DNA from: Eubacterium sp. UBA3279
GTDB lineage: Bacteria; Bacillota; Clostridia; Lachnospirales; Lachnospiraceae
Length of the DNA: 64,000 nt
Assembly: GCA_002361775.1 (NCBI GenBank)
Contig: DETV01000048.1
Coordinates: 1-64,000, forward strand
Direction of reading: 5' to 3'
Shown: piece after piece, positions 26,801 to 33,702 of the stretch
How positions within the stretch are numbered: position 1 is the stretch's first letter
Layout of the letters: each line of letters begins with the position of its first letter
Notes under the pieces: model-generated
What the model was told of the DNA's origin: nothing
Seen by the model: only the letters and a program-made list of their open reading frames with translations
The model's database searches: none
Translations under genes and position numbers: made by a program

Positions 26801-28056
26801 AAGTTTACGGTTGCCACCTGACCGGCTACAACAGTTACTCTGTGAACTTCCTGCGGTACATATTTGTCAATAGACTGTTCTGTTACGGTATATACACCGG
26901 GCATAAGGTTGTCAAGCTGGAACTTACCGCCGTTTGCTGTGGTAACTGTCTGATTTACTCCGTTACCTGAAATAGTGAAATTGATACCGTCAACCTTTCC
27001 GTCCTCAGATGTTTTCACAATCTGACAAGAACCATAGCTGACTTTCATCTTCACATATCCGGTTACAGGGTCGCTGACTTCCTGTGCGTAAGTAACAACA
27101 TCCTGCACGCTTGAATTTTGACTGTGCTTACCCTCAGACCATACGACAACACCTCTGCGGACACCGTTTTTCTTACTTGCGGTAATAGTAAATTCCTTAC
27201 TCGGTGCTTTATCCATTGACACCGTAAGTTTGTTTCCGTTTGTAGAAAATGTTACACCACTGATACTCGCCTTAAAATTATAATTGGCAAGTACACCGTT
27301 TGAGTCTGTAAGGGTTGCAACATATTTGCTTCCGTTCCATTCAAGCTCTTTTACTTTTGCAGAACCGCTTGATTTAGTACAGAAGCTCGGCACAACTGTG
27401 TGATTCTGCACACTGCTGACCATACTGTTGTAGTAACTCATAATCTTACTGCGAAGCGGATGTTTGGCATTGATAACATCTTTTACATTACTGCAACCAC
27501 TGGCTGCTTTGTGATTAAAGTTTGCGTCACGCTCACCTACGACAGTTTCCCAAATAAGAAGCTGTGTTGCATAAGCGTGAGCAATACTGTTTGCCGCACT
27601 TTCGTTCTGCGACCTCCAGCTTGTTGAAATCGTTCCTCGATAGCCGTACTGCAAGATACGACCGATAAAGAGTCTGATTTCATCGCCGGAGATAACTCCG
27701 TTTGCTGTGATATTGTTAAAATAATTTTCATCGTATTTGTTCATACTCTGACCTGAGCTAAGTGAAACACCCGGCTCGATACAATAGGCAATATTACCGG
27801 AATATGAACCGATTGCCTTTAAGTTGGTATGGGTGGAACTGCCGGTATGCCAACCGTTCTTCAAAGTAAGGTTACTGTGTCCCCACACACCGTCGTAATT
27901 TGCGTCGCCGTCACGAGGGAAATCAACCATATACACTTTGGTCTTTTCTCCGCTTGCGGCAAACGCTGTGCTTGTCCCAATACTCATAAATGCACTGAGA
28001 CTGAGAACCGTCACCATAACAAACGATACGGCTCTCTTGATTTTCGACTTTGCCAT
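23806..28056 (-). CDS. Cna-B repeat pilin-like surface adhesin with thioester domain
   Basis: The 1416-aa protein has a Sec signal peptide (about 1-34, ending STAFAAS). A TQXA-type thioester domain (about 60-330) has its Cys in GNIAYCIEPG. About ten Cna-B/SpaA-type repeats follow (from GSCQIVKTSEDGK near 350 to GNLKIKKTSSDGKVEG near 1290), many with the Lys and E(T/A)-APEGF/TGM elements used for intramolecular isopeptide bonds. One repeat contains an EF-hand-like DVNGDGKLDDGD. The C-terminus is a sorting signal, TPKTGD, with a hydrophobic helix and a KRKKKK tail. The element's own class B sortase is the natural anchor enzyme. It probably aids contact between cells. The strong AAGGAGG precedes the ATG. 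Confidence 0.93.
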   Translation of the reverse strand: MAKSKIKRAVSFVMVTVLSLSAFMSIGTSTAFAASGEKTKVYMVDFPRDGDANYDGVWGHSNLTLKNGWHTGSSTHTNLKAIGSYSGNIAYCIEPGVSLSSGQSMNKYDENYFNNITANGVISGDEIRLFIGRILQYGYRGTISTSWRSQNESAANSIAHAYATQLLIWETVVGERDANFNHKAASGCSNVKDVINAKHPLRSKIMSYYNSMVSSVQNHTVVPSFCTKSSGSAKVKELEWNGSKYVATLTDSNGVLANYNFKASISGVTFSTNGNKLTVSMDKAPSKEFTITASKKNGVRRGVVVWSEGKHSQNSSVQDVVTYAQEVSDPVTGYVKMKVSYGSCQIVKTSEDGKVDGINFTISGNGVNQTVTTANGGKFQLDNLMPGVYTVTEQSIDKYVPQEVHRVTVVAGQVATVNFNNVLKRGNLQVIKSSEDNLVEGMKFHLYGTSLAGIAVDEYAVTDKNGVATFKDVLISGSTPYTLEEVDTAIRYVVPEKQTAPIQWKGVTNRDFTNILKKFSVTVTKSDREEGTAQGDAKLSGAVYGIYKGDTLVDKYVTDSDGQFTTKEYVCDSDWTIREITPSEGYLLDKTIHKVGAEPKLFTIEHNLVANDVTEQVMKGNIAIIKHTDDGETKIETPENGAEFEVYLKSSGSFEKADKDERDTIVCDENGFAQTKDMPYGVYTVHQTKGWEGREFMKDFDVFISQDGQTYRYLINNANFESYIKVVKKDVETGKTIPYAGAGFQIYDPDGNKVSMTFTYPTPTTIDTFYTDADGQLVTPEKLDYGKGYSLVEVQAPYGYVLDSTPVSFDVTEENSTQEGGITLIRVDKPNMAQKGTISVEKTGEVFFGVNVSGEEDKDVIYQPVYKVKGLAGAVYEITADEDVITPDGTLRYHKGDVVDTVTTDEDGTAKSKELYLGKYTVVETKAPTGMVINKEKHSVELTYAGQDVAVTETATSFVNERQKVKISLEKILEQNETFGIGKNDEIKNISFGLYAKEDVVSSSGTVIPADGLIEIITLDENGAATANTDLPFGSYYIKEIATDEHYILSDTQYPFTFEYAGQDTETVEIKVNDGKPIENKLIYGSVSGKKIDENGEALGGALIGIFKADETEFTKEHAIMTATSEKDGSFSFAKVPYGKWIVREIEAPEGFVLDDTSYEVNIGENEQVIEVEITDEYIHGNIELTKVDADYPDNKLTGATFEVYKDVNGDGKLDDGDELIGNLEETATGIYEMKELLYGKYLVRETKAPEGFVLDKGVYSVFIEKDETTYKVENKAGVGFINEAMKGNLKIKKTSSDGKVEGFTFRVTGVNGYDSTFTTDKNGEISVDGLRIGEYTVSEVSDNVSAGYILPADKKVTVKVGETVEIEMYNKLRDTPKTGDDRKTSLWVALAGASALGIVATVVASKRKKKKEGNE

Positions 28057-28082
28057 CTAATTTTCCTCCTTAAAATGAAAGA

Positions 28083-28105
28083 ACGCACCGATTATCTCAG
28101 TGCGT
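28083..28105 (-). terminator. Hairpin between lipoprotein and adhesin genes
   Basis: ACGCAC (28083..28088) pairs perfectly with GTGCGT (28100..28105). On the minus strand the stem is followed by TCTTTCATTTT, only a partial T-run, so it is at best a weak terminator or an mRNA-stabilising element. The adhesin gene starts 27 nt further on. Confidence 0.35.
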
Positions 28106-28130
28106 CCGATACTGTATTTTATTTTGTTTT

Positions 28131-28811
28131 TTAGCAGTAGCCGATATAGATTTCATATTCCGTATCGGATACCTTTTCTGCCCATACCCATACTGCGGTA
28201 AATCCTTCCACATTTTTGTATCTGTTCAGCCTGCTTTGAATATCGTCCTTAATGCCTGTGCGTTTGGCATTGGCAGTGATAGGATTATCCCAACAATCCG
28301 TAGCAGTACTGTCCAACTCCAAACCGATACTTTGAGCATAATTCTTAGCATAACTCACATAAGGATTAACATCAAAGCTCGGCTTTACTTCTTCCGTCGG
28401 TTTTGACTGCGTGGGTTTCACTTCTTCCTTAACCGTCGGTGTTTCCGGCTTTGACTGCGGTTGTTGCTGTGGCTGCTCCTGTTCTTGAATACTGTCAGGC
28501 TTTTTCGTTACTTGAACGGATTCATAGCTTTTTGCAGTTTCCGCCCTACTACCTGCCGTAGAAGAAACACCCGACTTTTCCTGCTGATTCGGCTCTGTTG
28601 CTGCTTCACTTGATACCGGTTGCTCCGTCTCGGGAACATCACTTGTATCATCTGCTTTTTCTGTTTCGGTCGTTGTTTCGGTATTACCTGCCGTAGAAGA
28701 AATCCTTTTATCCGTGTCATTTCGTGCGGTTTCTTTGGCTGTGTTACCGTTACATCCAGCAAGCAAAATCATCAAGCAGGCAATCATACAAACCATCCAT
28801 TTCTTTTTCAT
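28131..28811 (-). CDS. ICE lipoprotein with Ser/Thr/Pro-rich linker
   Basis: The 226-aa protein begins MKKKWMVCMIACLMILLAGC, a lipoprotein signal with lipobox LAGC, so it should be anchored outside the membrane at that Cys. Residues about 25-145 are a low-complexity linker rich in T, E, S, P and Q. A small C-terminal domain (about 148-226) contains the segments YVSYAKNYAQSIGLELD, WDNPI and FTAVWVWAEKV. Similar lipoproteins occur next to Cna-B adhesins in CTn-type elements. The function is unknown; surface exclusion or adhesin assembly are both possible. Confidence 0.78.
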   Translation of the reverse strand: MKKKWMVCMIACLMILLAGCNGNTAKETARNDTDKRISSTAGNTETTTETEKADDTSDVPETEQPVSSEAATEPNQQEKSGVSSTAGSRAETAKSYESVQVTKKPDSIQEQEQPQQQPQSKPETPTVKEEVKPTQSKPTEEVKPSFDVNPYVSYAKNYAQSIGLELDSTATDCWDNPITANAKRTGIKDDIQSRLNRYKNVEGFTAVWVWAEKVSDTEYEIYIGYC

Positions 28812-29051
28812 AAGCTATCATTCCTTTCGCCTTAATCGTAATCAATCGGGCGAAAAACAGCAAAGGTGCGAATATCCAAACTTTTAATCGTATCAGACAT
28901 TTTATTTGCACTTCAAATGTGCGAACCCTTTATTAGACAGCTATAAGTTATGAGAGATAGTTATATTCAAGTGAGATAGAATATATATTTTCAGCACGTA
29001 AACAGTAGGTATTAGGGGGTAGAGTGTGAGAAGGGGGAGTAACAAAATCGG
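28812..29051 (-). promoter_or_regulatory. Intergenic region with a candidate promoter for lipoprotein-adhesin genes
   Basis: No gene is seen. On the minus strand a -35-like TTGAAG (28911..28916) and a -10-like TACGAT (28887..28892) are spaced by 18 nt, each with four matches to consensus. The -35 overlaps a palindrome, TTGCAC...GTGCGAA (about 28907..28925), which could be an operator. Nothing decides whether it is active. Confidence 0.35.
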
Positions 29052-29984
29052 CTATCTGCTGTCACGGTCTGCCCGTTGCCTGAGATACTTGTTATAATGC
29101 TCCAATGCCTTGCACACGAAATCCTCCGTTTGGCTGATTGGAATATTCTTCGGGATGAGTTGTCGCACTCTGTCTCCCCTTAACACAATCTTCTCTTTCT
29201 GGTTCGGCTTTTCCTCCGACATAATGGCTTGGATAGCTTCAGTTGTGAGTTTGCCCTCATCGAAAAACTTACGCATACGAATAGTCTGGTCGTGAGAGGG
29301 AGTTGCGTCGTTCATATCAATCTCGTCAACTACATCACGCTGACAATCTTCGTCAAGATACGAAAGCTCCACCGCCGGTCGCATTTTAATTCGCCCCTCA
29401 TCAACAAATTCAAGCAGTTCGGGAACAAGGTTTGTAAGGCGAACATAACGCTGGATTTGCGTTTTACTATCAGCAGAATTTTCTGCAATTTGTTCCACCG
29501 AGAACTTCTGACCCACTGGGGCAGAAGTTAAATCAGAACGAAATCCTTGCCTTTTCATAGCGTCCAAACGCATTTTGTAGGCATAGGCTTTTTCAGAGGG
29601 AAGTATCTGTGACCTTTGGAAATTACTTTCCACCATTAGAATTGTGGCTTCATCTCTATTAAGGTCAACAACCTCACATCTTAGCGTTTCAAAACCGGCA
29701 AGTTCGCTTGCTCGTTTTCGTCTGTGACCGGATACGAGTTCATATCTTCCGTCCTCTTTCTGCCTTACCGTTGCCGGAGTAATCACTCCACGCTCCTTGA
29801 TACTCTCGACAAGCTGTTGCATATCTTCATCGTCCCTGACCTTGAACGGGTGATCTGGGAAATCGTCAATCAGCTCTAATGGAATATCTCGGATTTTAGA
29901 AAGTCTTTCTTCCTCTCTCTGTGCCTGCGTTGTAAAAAGGTCATCGAGTCTCGTGAGAGTGAAGTCGCTCTTTCTTCCTGCCAT
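29052..29984 (-). CDS. parB: ParB/Spo0J-type partition protein
   Basis: The 310-aa protein has the ParB N-terminal CTPase/nuclease-fold domain (about 30-130: IKERGVITPATVRQK, ELVSGHRRKRASELAG with the GHRR motif), then a helix-turn-helix region (about 150-200: FSVEQIAENSADSKTQIQRYVRL). With ParA it should stabilise the excised circular ICE. No parS-like 16-bp palindrome was recognised nearby. The ATG has AAGGAGGTG upstream, and the first 44 nt overlap the parA 3' end. Confidence 0.92.
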   Translation of the reverse strand: MAGRKSDFTLTRLDDLFTTQAQREEERLSKIRDIPLELIDDFPDHPFKVRDDEDMQQLVESIKERGVITPATVRQKEDGRYELVSGHRRKRASELAGFETLRCEVVDLNRDEATILMVESNFQRSQILPSEKAYAYKMRLDAMKRQGFRSDLTSAPVGQKFSVEQIAENSADSKTQIQRYVRLTNLVPELLEFVDEGRIKMRPAVELSYLDEDCQRDVVDEIDMNDATPSHDQTIRMRKFFDEGKLTTEAIQAIMSEEKPNQKEKIVLRGDRVRQLIPKNIPISQTEDFVCKALEHYNKYLRQRADRDSR

Positions 29985-30765
29985 CGGCTAACACCTCCTT
30001 CGTAAATTCGGTGTATGCCTTTGACACCGTACTGTTTGGCTCATAAGCAAAAATGCTCTTTCCTTTGGAAGAAGTTTCTGCGGCTTTTACAGCAATCGGA
30101 ATAGATGTGCGATACAGCTTAATCTGATTTCCGAAATTCTCCCGCAATGCTTCCACCGTACTTTTGGCGAGGTTTGTGCGGTTATCCACCAAAGTGAGAA
30201 GCATACCGTCTATCTTAATGTCCTGATTGATATACTTCTTGACTTTTGAAATGGTCTGCACAAGCTGGGTCATACCCTTAGCCGGCAAATACTGTGCCTG
30301 CACCGGAACAATCACGCTGTCTGCCGCAGATAGAGCATTAAGTGTTACCATACTCAGTGAGGGCATACAGTCAATCAGAACAAAATCATATCTGTCTTTG
30401 ACCTGACTTAAATAATTCCTCAAAGTGGTTTCTCTGCTCATAGCGTTCATCAGGTTATATTCCATCGCCGAAAGTTCAAGGTTTGCCGGTAAAAGGTCAA
30501 CGCCTTCCTCGTGGTGTAGAATACCGTCTGTCGGGTCATTCATCGTTTCACTAATCACATCTGTAAGTTTCGTTGCAAGCGTGATACCCAAATTGTCTGT
30601 ATCTCTCCAACCGAGACAGGTGGTTAAATCTCCCTGTGGGTCTGCGTCAATGAGCAAGACTTTCTTACCCTGCATTGCAAGCCCAACACCAAGATTAACC
30701 GTTGTCGTTGTCTTTCCGACTCCGCCTTTTTGATTGCATATGGCAATCGTTTTGCAGTTTGACAC
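29941..30765 (-). CDS. parA: ParA/Soj-type ATPase
   Basis: The 274-aa Walker-type ATPase carries the deviant Walker A motif NQKGGVGKTTT at residues 10-20, the switch I-like LIDADPQGDL near 40 and the Walker B DFVLIDCMPS near 128. The length fits type Ib/chromosomal Soj proteins. It starts with GTG after AAAGGAGGAGG and overlaps parB. The pair is a typical first gene set of Tn1549/CTn-type elements and marks the start of the long minus-strand operon. Confidence 0.94.
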   Translation of the reverse strand: MSNCKTIAICNQKGGVGKTTTTVNLGVGLAMQGKKVLLIDADPQGDLTTCLGWRDTDNLGITLATKLTDVISETMNDPTDGILHHEEGVDLLPANLELSAMEYNLMNAMSRETTLRNYLSQVKDRYDFVLIDCMPSLSMVTLNALSAADSVIVPVQAQYLPAKGMTQLVQTISKVKKYINQDIKIDGMLLTLVDNRTNLAKSTVEALRENFGNQIKLYRTSIPIAVKAAETSSKGKSIFAYEPNSTVSKAYTEFTKEVLADGRKKERLHSHETR

Positions 30766-30786
30766 TTCTTGCCTCCTCCTTTCAAT

Positions 30787-30927
30787 TTATTCATAGCCAA
30801 TAAAAACGGCTATGTACTTGACCGTTTCATTTCCTAAACGGTCGTGGCAATATTTATTCTCAATATCCCTTGCCAAGCATATCGCTTTCGGGAAGTCGTT
30901 AAGGAACAGGCTGCTTATCTGTATCAT
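30787..30927 (-). CDS. 46-aa ORF upstream of parA
   Basis: The frame MIQISSLFLNDFPKAICLAR...YIAVFIGYE ends 21 nt before parA. GAGGT lies 9 nt before its ATG. It is in the same frame as the 51-aa ORF upstream, from which it is separated by one TAG and two codons. Together they could be one gene of about 100 codons broken by a nonsense codon, or two small proteins. Composition looks coding-like. No family is recognised. Confidence 0.45.
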   Translation of the reverse strand: MIQISSLFLNDFPKAICLARDIENKYCHDRLGNETVKYIAVFIGYE

Positions 30928-30933
30928 AGGAAT

Positions 30934-31089
30934 CTAACCTCTGCCGGGTACTCCGCCAGCTCCGTAGAGAAGTATCATTATCTTTCTGACCGTCATCGCC
31001 ATATCGGTTGCAATCCGATACTCATAGCAGGAGTTCTCGCTGTTCTGAAATTTCAGAAGTTTCGGCGTACCTACTAAAGTGGCTATCAT
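30934..31089 (-). CDS. 51-aa ORF at the head of the parAB operon
   Basis: The frame starts MIATLVGTPKLLKFQNSENS, contains a helical AMTVRKIMILLYGAGGVPG segment and stops at TAG (30934). No convincing RBS precedes its ATG, though the frame is open further upstream with only poor start codons. It may be the first half of a split gene with the 46-aa ORF that follows in the same frame. The function is unknown. Confidence 0.4.
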   Translation of the reverse strand: MIATLVGTPKLLKFQNSENSCYEYRIATDMAMTVRKIMILLYGAGGVPGRG

Positions 31090-31257
31090 CAGAATTAAAG
31101 TCTTAACGACCTGTGTATTCAGTTGTCAAAGAACAAGTGAAAAGGCTTCCGTTTTCATTATCAGGAATTAACCCCTTCACTCATTGCACAAAAGGCTTCA
31201 TTTTGGACACCCAAAATCGCTTCTTTTCCGAAAAAAATTTCAAAAAATTTTTGACAA
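31090..31257. promoter_or_regulatory. Leader region upstream of the parA operon
   Basis: No protein gene is supported in this A/T-rich stretch. On the minus strand a perfect TTGACA (31124..31129) is followed by ACTGAATAC and, 17 nt on, only a poor -10 (TTAAGA), so a promoter is possible but not clear. The 10-bp direct repeat AAAAGGCTTC occurs at 31140..31149 and 31190..31199, exactly 50 bp apart. It may be a protein-binding region controlling the ICE operon. Confidence 0.35.
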
Positions 31258-31258
31258 C

Positions 31259-31295
31259 AAAAAAAGCCGCCTGTTTCGGTTAAAAAACAGACGGC
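31259..31295 (-). terminator. Intrinsic terminator after the 57-aa gene
   Basis: GCCGCCTGTTT (31266..31276) pairs with AAACAGACGGC (31285..31295) with one C-A mismatch. On the minus strand the stem is followed directly by a run of seven T. This should end transcription of the zinc-ribbon/57-aa pair and separates it from the parA operon. Confidence 0.75.
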
Positions 31296-31309
31296 ATAAA
31301 TGCTTGAAA

Positions 31310-31483
31310 TTATTTGATTTTCAGTTTCTTTTTCCTTGCGGACAGCACTTTCAGAAGAACTTCATCTACTGCGTCGGTGTATCTTCCTTGTACTATGAGG
31401 TTGTTTTTCAGATTGATAAGCGACTGTATCACTCTGCTTTGCTCATCATCGGTTAGATAAATGTGATATTTCTTTTCTCTCAT
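31310..31483 (-). CDS. 57-aa paralogue of the 67-aa transfer protein
   Basis: The ORF MREKKYHIYLTDDEQSRVIQ continues with SLINLKNNLIVQGRYTDAVD and ends in KKKLKIK. It aligns along most of its length with the 67-aa protein at 9784..9987. The start overlaps the stop of the zinc-ribbon gene (ATGA) and has GGAGG 8 nt upstream. A terminator follows. The function is unknown; the pattern of a small paralogue near each end of the transfer gene cluster suggests a regulatory pair. Confidence 0.7.
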   Translation of the reverse strand: MREKKYHIYLTDDEQSRVIQSLINLKNNLIVQGRYTDAVDEVLLKVLSARKKKLKIK

Positions 31484-32868
31484 CGGCTGTTCCTCCAGTT
31501 CTTAAATATTTTCCTGATTATCTTAACATCTTCTTCTGTATCGGAAGATATAAATATATGTACGCTCTGAAATGCTGCTTTGATACGCTGTGCATATTCG
31601 GGTTCCGCTTCGTTTGGCTTCATCGGCAACTTAATGAGTTTGATTCCACGTTGTTTACAGAGATGTTCCTTTAGTATATCTATCTTCTCCGAGTCCGTAT
31701 TCACTTGAATGGCAACCTGCTCCAGTGGAATATATACATCAAGTGGAATGCCGAATAACCTATCAGAGCCAAGTTCCACTTTCAAGCCTTTCAAATTGGC
31801 ATAATAACTGATTGCAAGAGCCGGGAACAACGACAGATACTCCTGCTCACATATTCTGCACCCTTTTCCGAGAGCAGTACGCTCGTTTATCTTCATACTC
31901 CAAGAATGACCGTATCTGCATTGCCACCATGCTCTCTTTGCCGAATTTCTTGAAACTTCTGTCGGTTTTAACTTGTTTAATTCATAATCCCACTCAACAA
32001 GCAGTTCTCTATCAGTTGTTGCAAGGTCATTGTATCCTGCAAGCACTTCTCGCTCTGCACAGACAGGGCAAACCGTTCCTTTCACACGAGCATTTATAAC
32101 TGATTTCCACTCGTTTCCACATTTTCTGCAATGCCACCATACATTTTTCCTCGACTTTGCATTGACTTCATCCGGTTGCAGAGGATAGTTTTTCTCTGAC
32201 CATTCTTTGCCTATCTGTGGGTGTGTACTTTTTAGGTCATTCTTGCCTTTTATAAATGTATAGCCACTGCAACAGGGACATTTACTGCCACCTGAGCGTG
32301 TAGAGATAAGCGTATTCCATTCATAACCGCAGGTATTGCACTTCCACCAAGCCTTGCTGTTTGCAAACGCCATAACTTCGGTAGGCTTCTTTTCATTCTT
32401 ATCAGACCATTCGTCTGCAACTTCCGGGAACAGGGTTGCAAGGTCGTTAAATCCTGCAAGCACTTTGTTATGGGAGCAGTACGGGCAACCTGTTTTGTTG
32501 ATGGTTCTACTCTTTACAGTGGCTATCCATTCGTGTCCTAATTTACACTTCCATATCACTTTCTTGTGTGAGCCGATAGATACATCTGTCGGCTTGATTT
32601 CATTTTTCTCTGACCACTCCGAAGCCAATTCCGGCTTCAATGTACTTAAATCGTTAATTCCCTCAATCACTCTCGCACCGGAGCATATGGGGCATTTCTC
32701 GCCACTGGAACGAGCCTTTATACTTGTTTCCCATTCGTGACCGCAAGCACCTTTCCACCATACTTTCTTATTCGAGCCGAAAGTCACACTGTCTGGTGTC
32801 AGCGGTAAATTCCTGTCCGACCATTCTGCAATCAGTTCGGGATGTACTGCCGCTAAACTGTTACTCAT
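31480..32868 (-). CDS. Five-repeat zinc-ribbon protein with a nuclease-like C-terminal domain
   Basis: The 462-aa protein is built from five repeats of about 65 residues, each starting with a P-EL--EWS--N motif, carrying W(W/K)-C--GHEW or C--CGYEW, and ending C(P/R)-C(S/A). This is the DUF4379-type zinc-ribbon repeat (PF14311). After residue about 345 comes a C-terminal domain with LDVYIPLEQVAIQVN. It resembles the D...ExK core of very-short-patch-repair-like nucleases attached to such repeats, but with Gln where an acidic residue is expected. It may bind DNA or act as a defence-type nuclease; catalysis is doubtful. GGAGG precedes the ATG. Confidence 0.75.
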   Translation of the reverse strand: MSNSLAAVHPELIAEWSDRNLPLTPDSVTFGSNKKVWWKGACGHEWETSIKARSSGEKCPICSGARVIEGINDLSTLKPELASEWSEKNEIKPTDVSIGSHKKVIWKCKLGHEWIATVKSRTINKTGCPYCSHNKVLAGFNDLATLFPEVADEWSDKNEKKPTEVMAFANSKAWWKCNTCGYEWNTLISTRSGGSKCPCCSGYTFIKGKNDLKSTHPQIGKEWSEKNYPLQPDEVNAKSRKNVWWHCRKCGNEWKSVINARVKGTVCPVCAEREVLAGYNDLATTDRELLVEWDYELNKLKPTEVSRNSAKRAWWQCRYGHSWSMKINERTALGKGCRICEQEYLSLFPALAISYYANLKGLKVELGSDRLFGIPLDVYIPLEQVAIQVNTDSEKIDILKEHLCKQRGIKLIKLPMKPNEAEPEYAQRIKAAFQSVHIFISSDTEEDVKIIRKIFKNWRNSR

Positions 32869-32943
32869 ATCAAAACCTCCACTTCCTCTGTGATTAAAGT
32901 ATATGAAGTTTCGGATTTTTCTTGTAGTTTGCGAATGTAGGTA

Positions 32944-32992
32944 AAATTAAAAAAGCCCTTTGAGAAAAGATTTCTCCTCGCTCAAAGGGCTT
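32944..32992 (-). terminator. Intrinsic terminator of the VOC gene
   Basis: AAGCCCTTTGAG (32953..32964) and CTCAAAGGGCTT (32981..32992) form a perfect 12-bp stem. On the minus strand it is followed by six T residues and more T-rich sequence. It lies 43 nt after the VOC gene stop and insulates the zinc-ribbon gene from it. Confidence 0.85.
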
Positions 32993-33035
32993 GATAAATT
33001 GGAAGTTGTCACTTTCCTGTACTTATAATTTTTCA

Positions 33036-33488
33036 TCAAAGTGGTTGCATCATCTCAAGAATGATTCCATCCGGGTCTCTGAAATAAAAAGCTCTGCTTT
33101 CCCCAAATCCATCTGCCCTAAAGTCGAAATACTGCGGTTCAGACAAGCACTCCACATGATTTTCGATAAGGGTTTTGTAAACAGAATCAATGTCATCCGT
33201 GTAAAAGCATACTTCTGAGATAGATGTCGTAAACAAGTCTGATTGTTCTTTATGGATTTTGCTGTCTACAAACTGAATCAATTCAATCGGTGGTGCTTCA
33301 AGAGCCTTCGAACCATTCAAATATGCAACCCTTGCTTTACAATTTTCCTTACGGAACATTTTATCTGTCTCTTCGCCTTCCATAAAGATTTCGCCCTGAA
33401 ATTCAAGCCCAAGAATATCTCTGTAGAAAGCAATCGAGCGATCCAAATCAGAAACGGTTAATCCAACGTGATAAATTCTTCCAACCAT
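33036..33488 (-). CDS. VOC (glyoxalase/dioxygenase) family protein
   Basis: The 150-aa protein has the two-module VOC fold: IYHVGLTVSDLDRSIAFYRDILGL at the N-terminus and CFYTDDIDSVYKTLIENH then AFYFRDPDGIILEMMQ at the C-terminus. The metal ligands visible are the first His and the final Glu. Members include glyoxalase I-like and antibiotic-binding proteins; the substrate cannot be told. It is monocistronic, with GGAGGAG before its ATG and its own terminator. It lies near the element edge and could be the last ICE cargo gene or a host gene. Confidence 0.85.
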   Translation of the reverse strand: MVGRIYHVGLTVSDLDRSIAFYRDILGLEFQGEIFMEGEETDKMFRKENCKARVAYLNGSKALEAPPIELIQFVDSKIHKEQSDLFTTSISEVCFYTDDIDSVYKTLIENHVECLSEPQYFDFRADGFGESRAFYFRDPDGIILEMMQPL

Positions 33489-33702
33489 ATATACTCCTCC
33501 TGTAAATTTCGATATGTATTTTTGTTTGTTTTAAAAGTGGGCAATCCCGATTGGAATTGCCCACTCATTGCACTAATTATGCGATTTTTAAGGCTCTGCA
33601 CCGTTTCAAGCACCATTTGGTGTAAATTTGGTGTATTTGTGTATTTTCAGAGCTTTTTCACAAATGAAGTACATCCCGTTTTATAGGGTAAAACGGTACT
33701 TC
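33489..33702. other. Probable ICE/chromosome boundary with tandem repeats and hairpins
   Basis: No gene is present. GTGGGCAAT/ATTGCCCAC (33537..33564) forms a hairpin upstream of the VOC gene. ATTTGGTGTA is repeated at 33615..33624 and 33626..33635, an 11-bp period, with a degenerate third copy. Near the lysS stop, an imperfect palindrome (about 33666..33702) spans GAAGTA...TACTTC. The change from ICE genes to housekeeping genes happens here, so an attachment site is plausible; the other end of the element is outside the window and cannot be compared. Confidence 0.4.

Noticed and set aside
31140..31199. The AAAAGGCTTC direct repeat as replication iterons
   Set aside because: Only two copies, no replication initiator gene next to it, and the spacing could be chance in an A/T-rich leader.
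29000..31260. A parS site for the ICE ParB
   Set aside because: No copy of a TGTTTCACGTGAAACA-like palindrome was found by eye near parAB.
33036..33488. VOC protein as an antibiotic resistance gene
   Set aside because: The fold is shared with bleomycin- and fosfomycin-binding proteins, but the sequence gives no specific resistance signature; only the superfamily is claimed.
1..33700. An integrase, excisionase or a matching second attachment site
   Set aside because: None of the reading frames shows tyrosine or serine recombinase motifs; these parts must lie beyond the left edge of the window.
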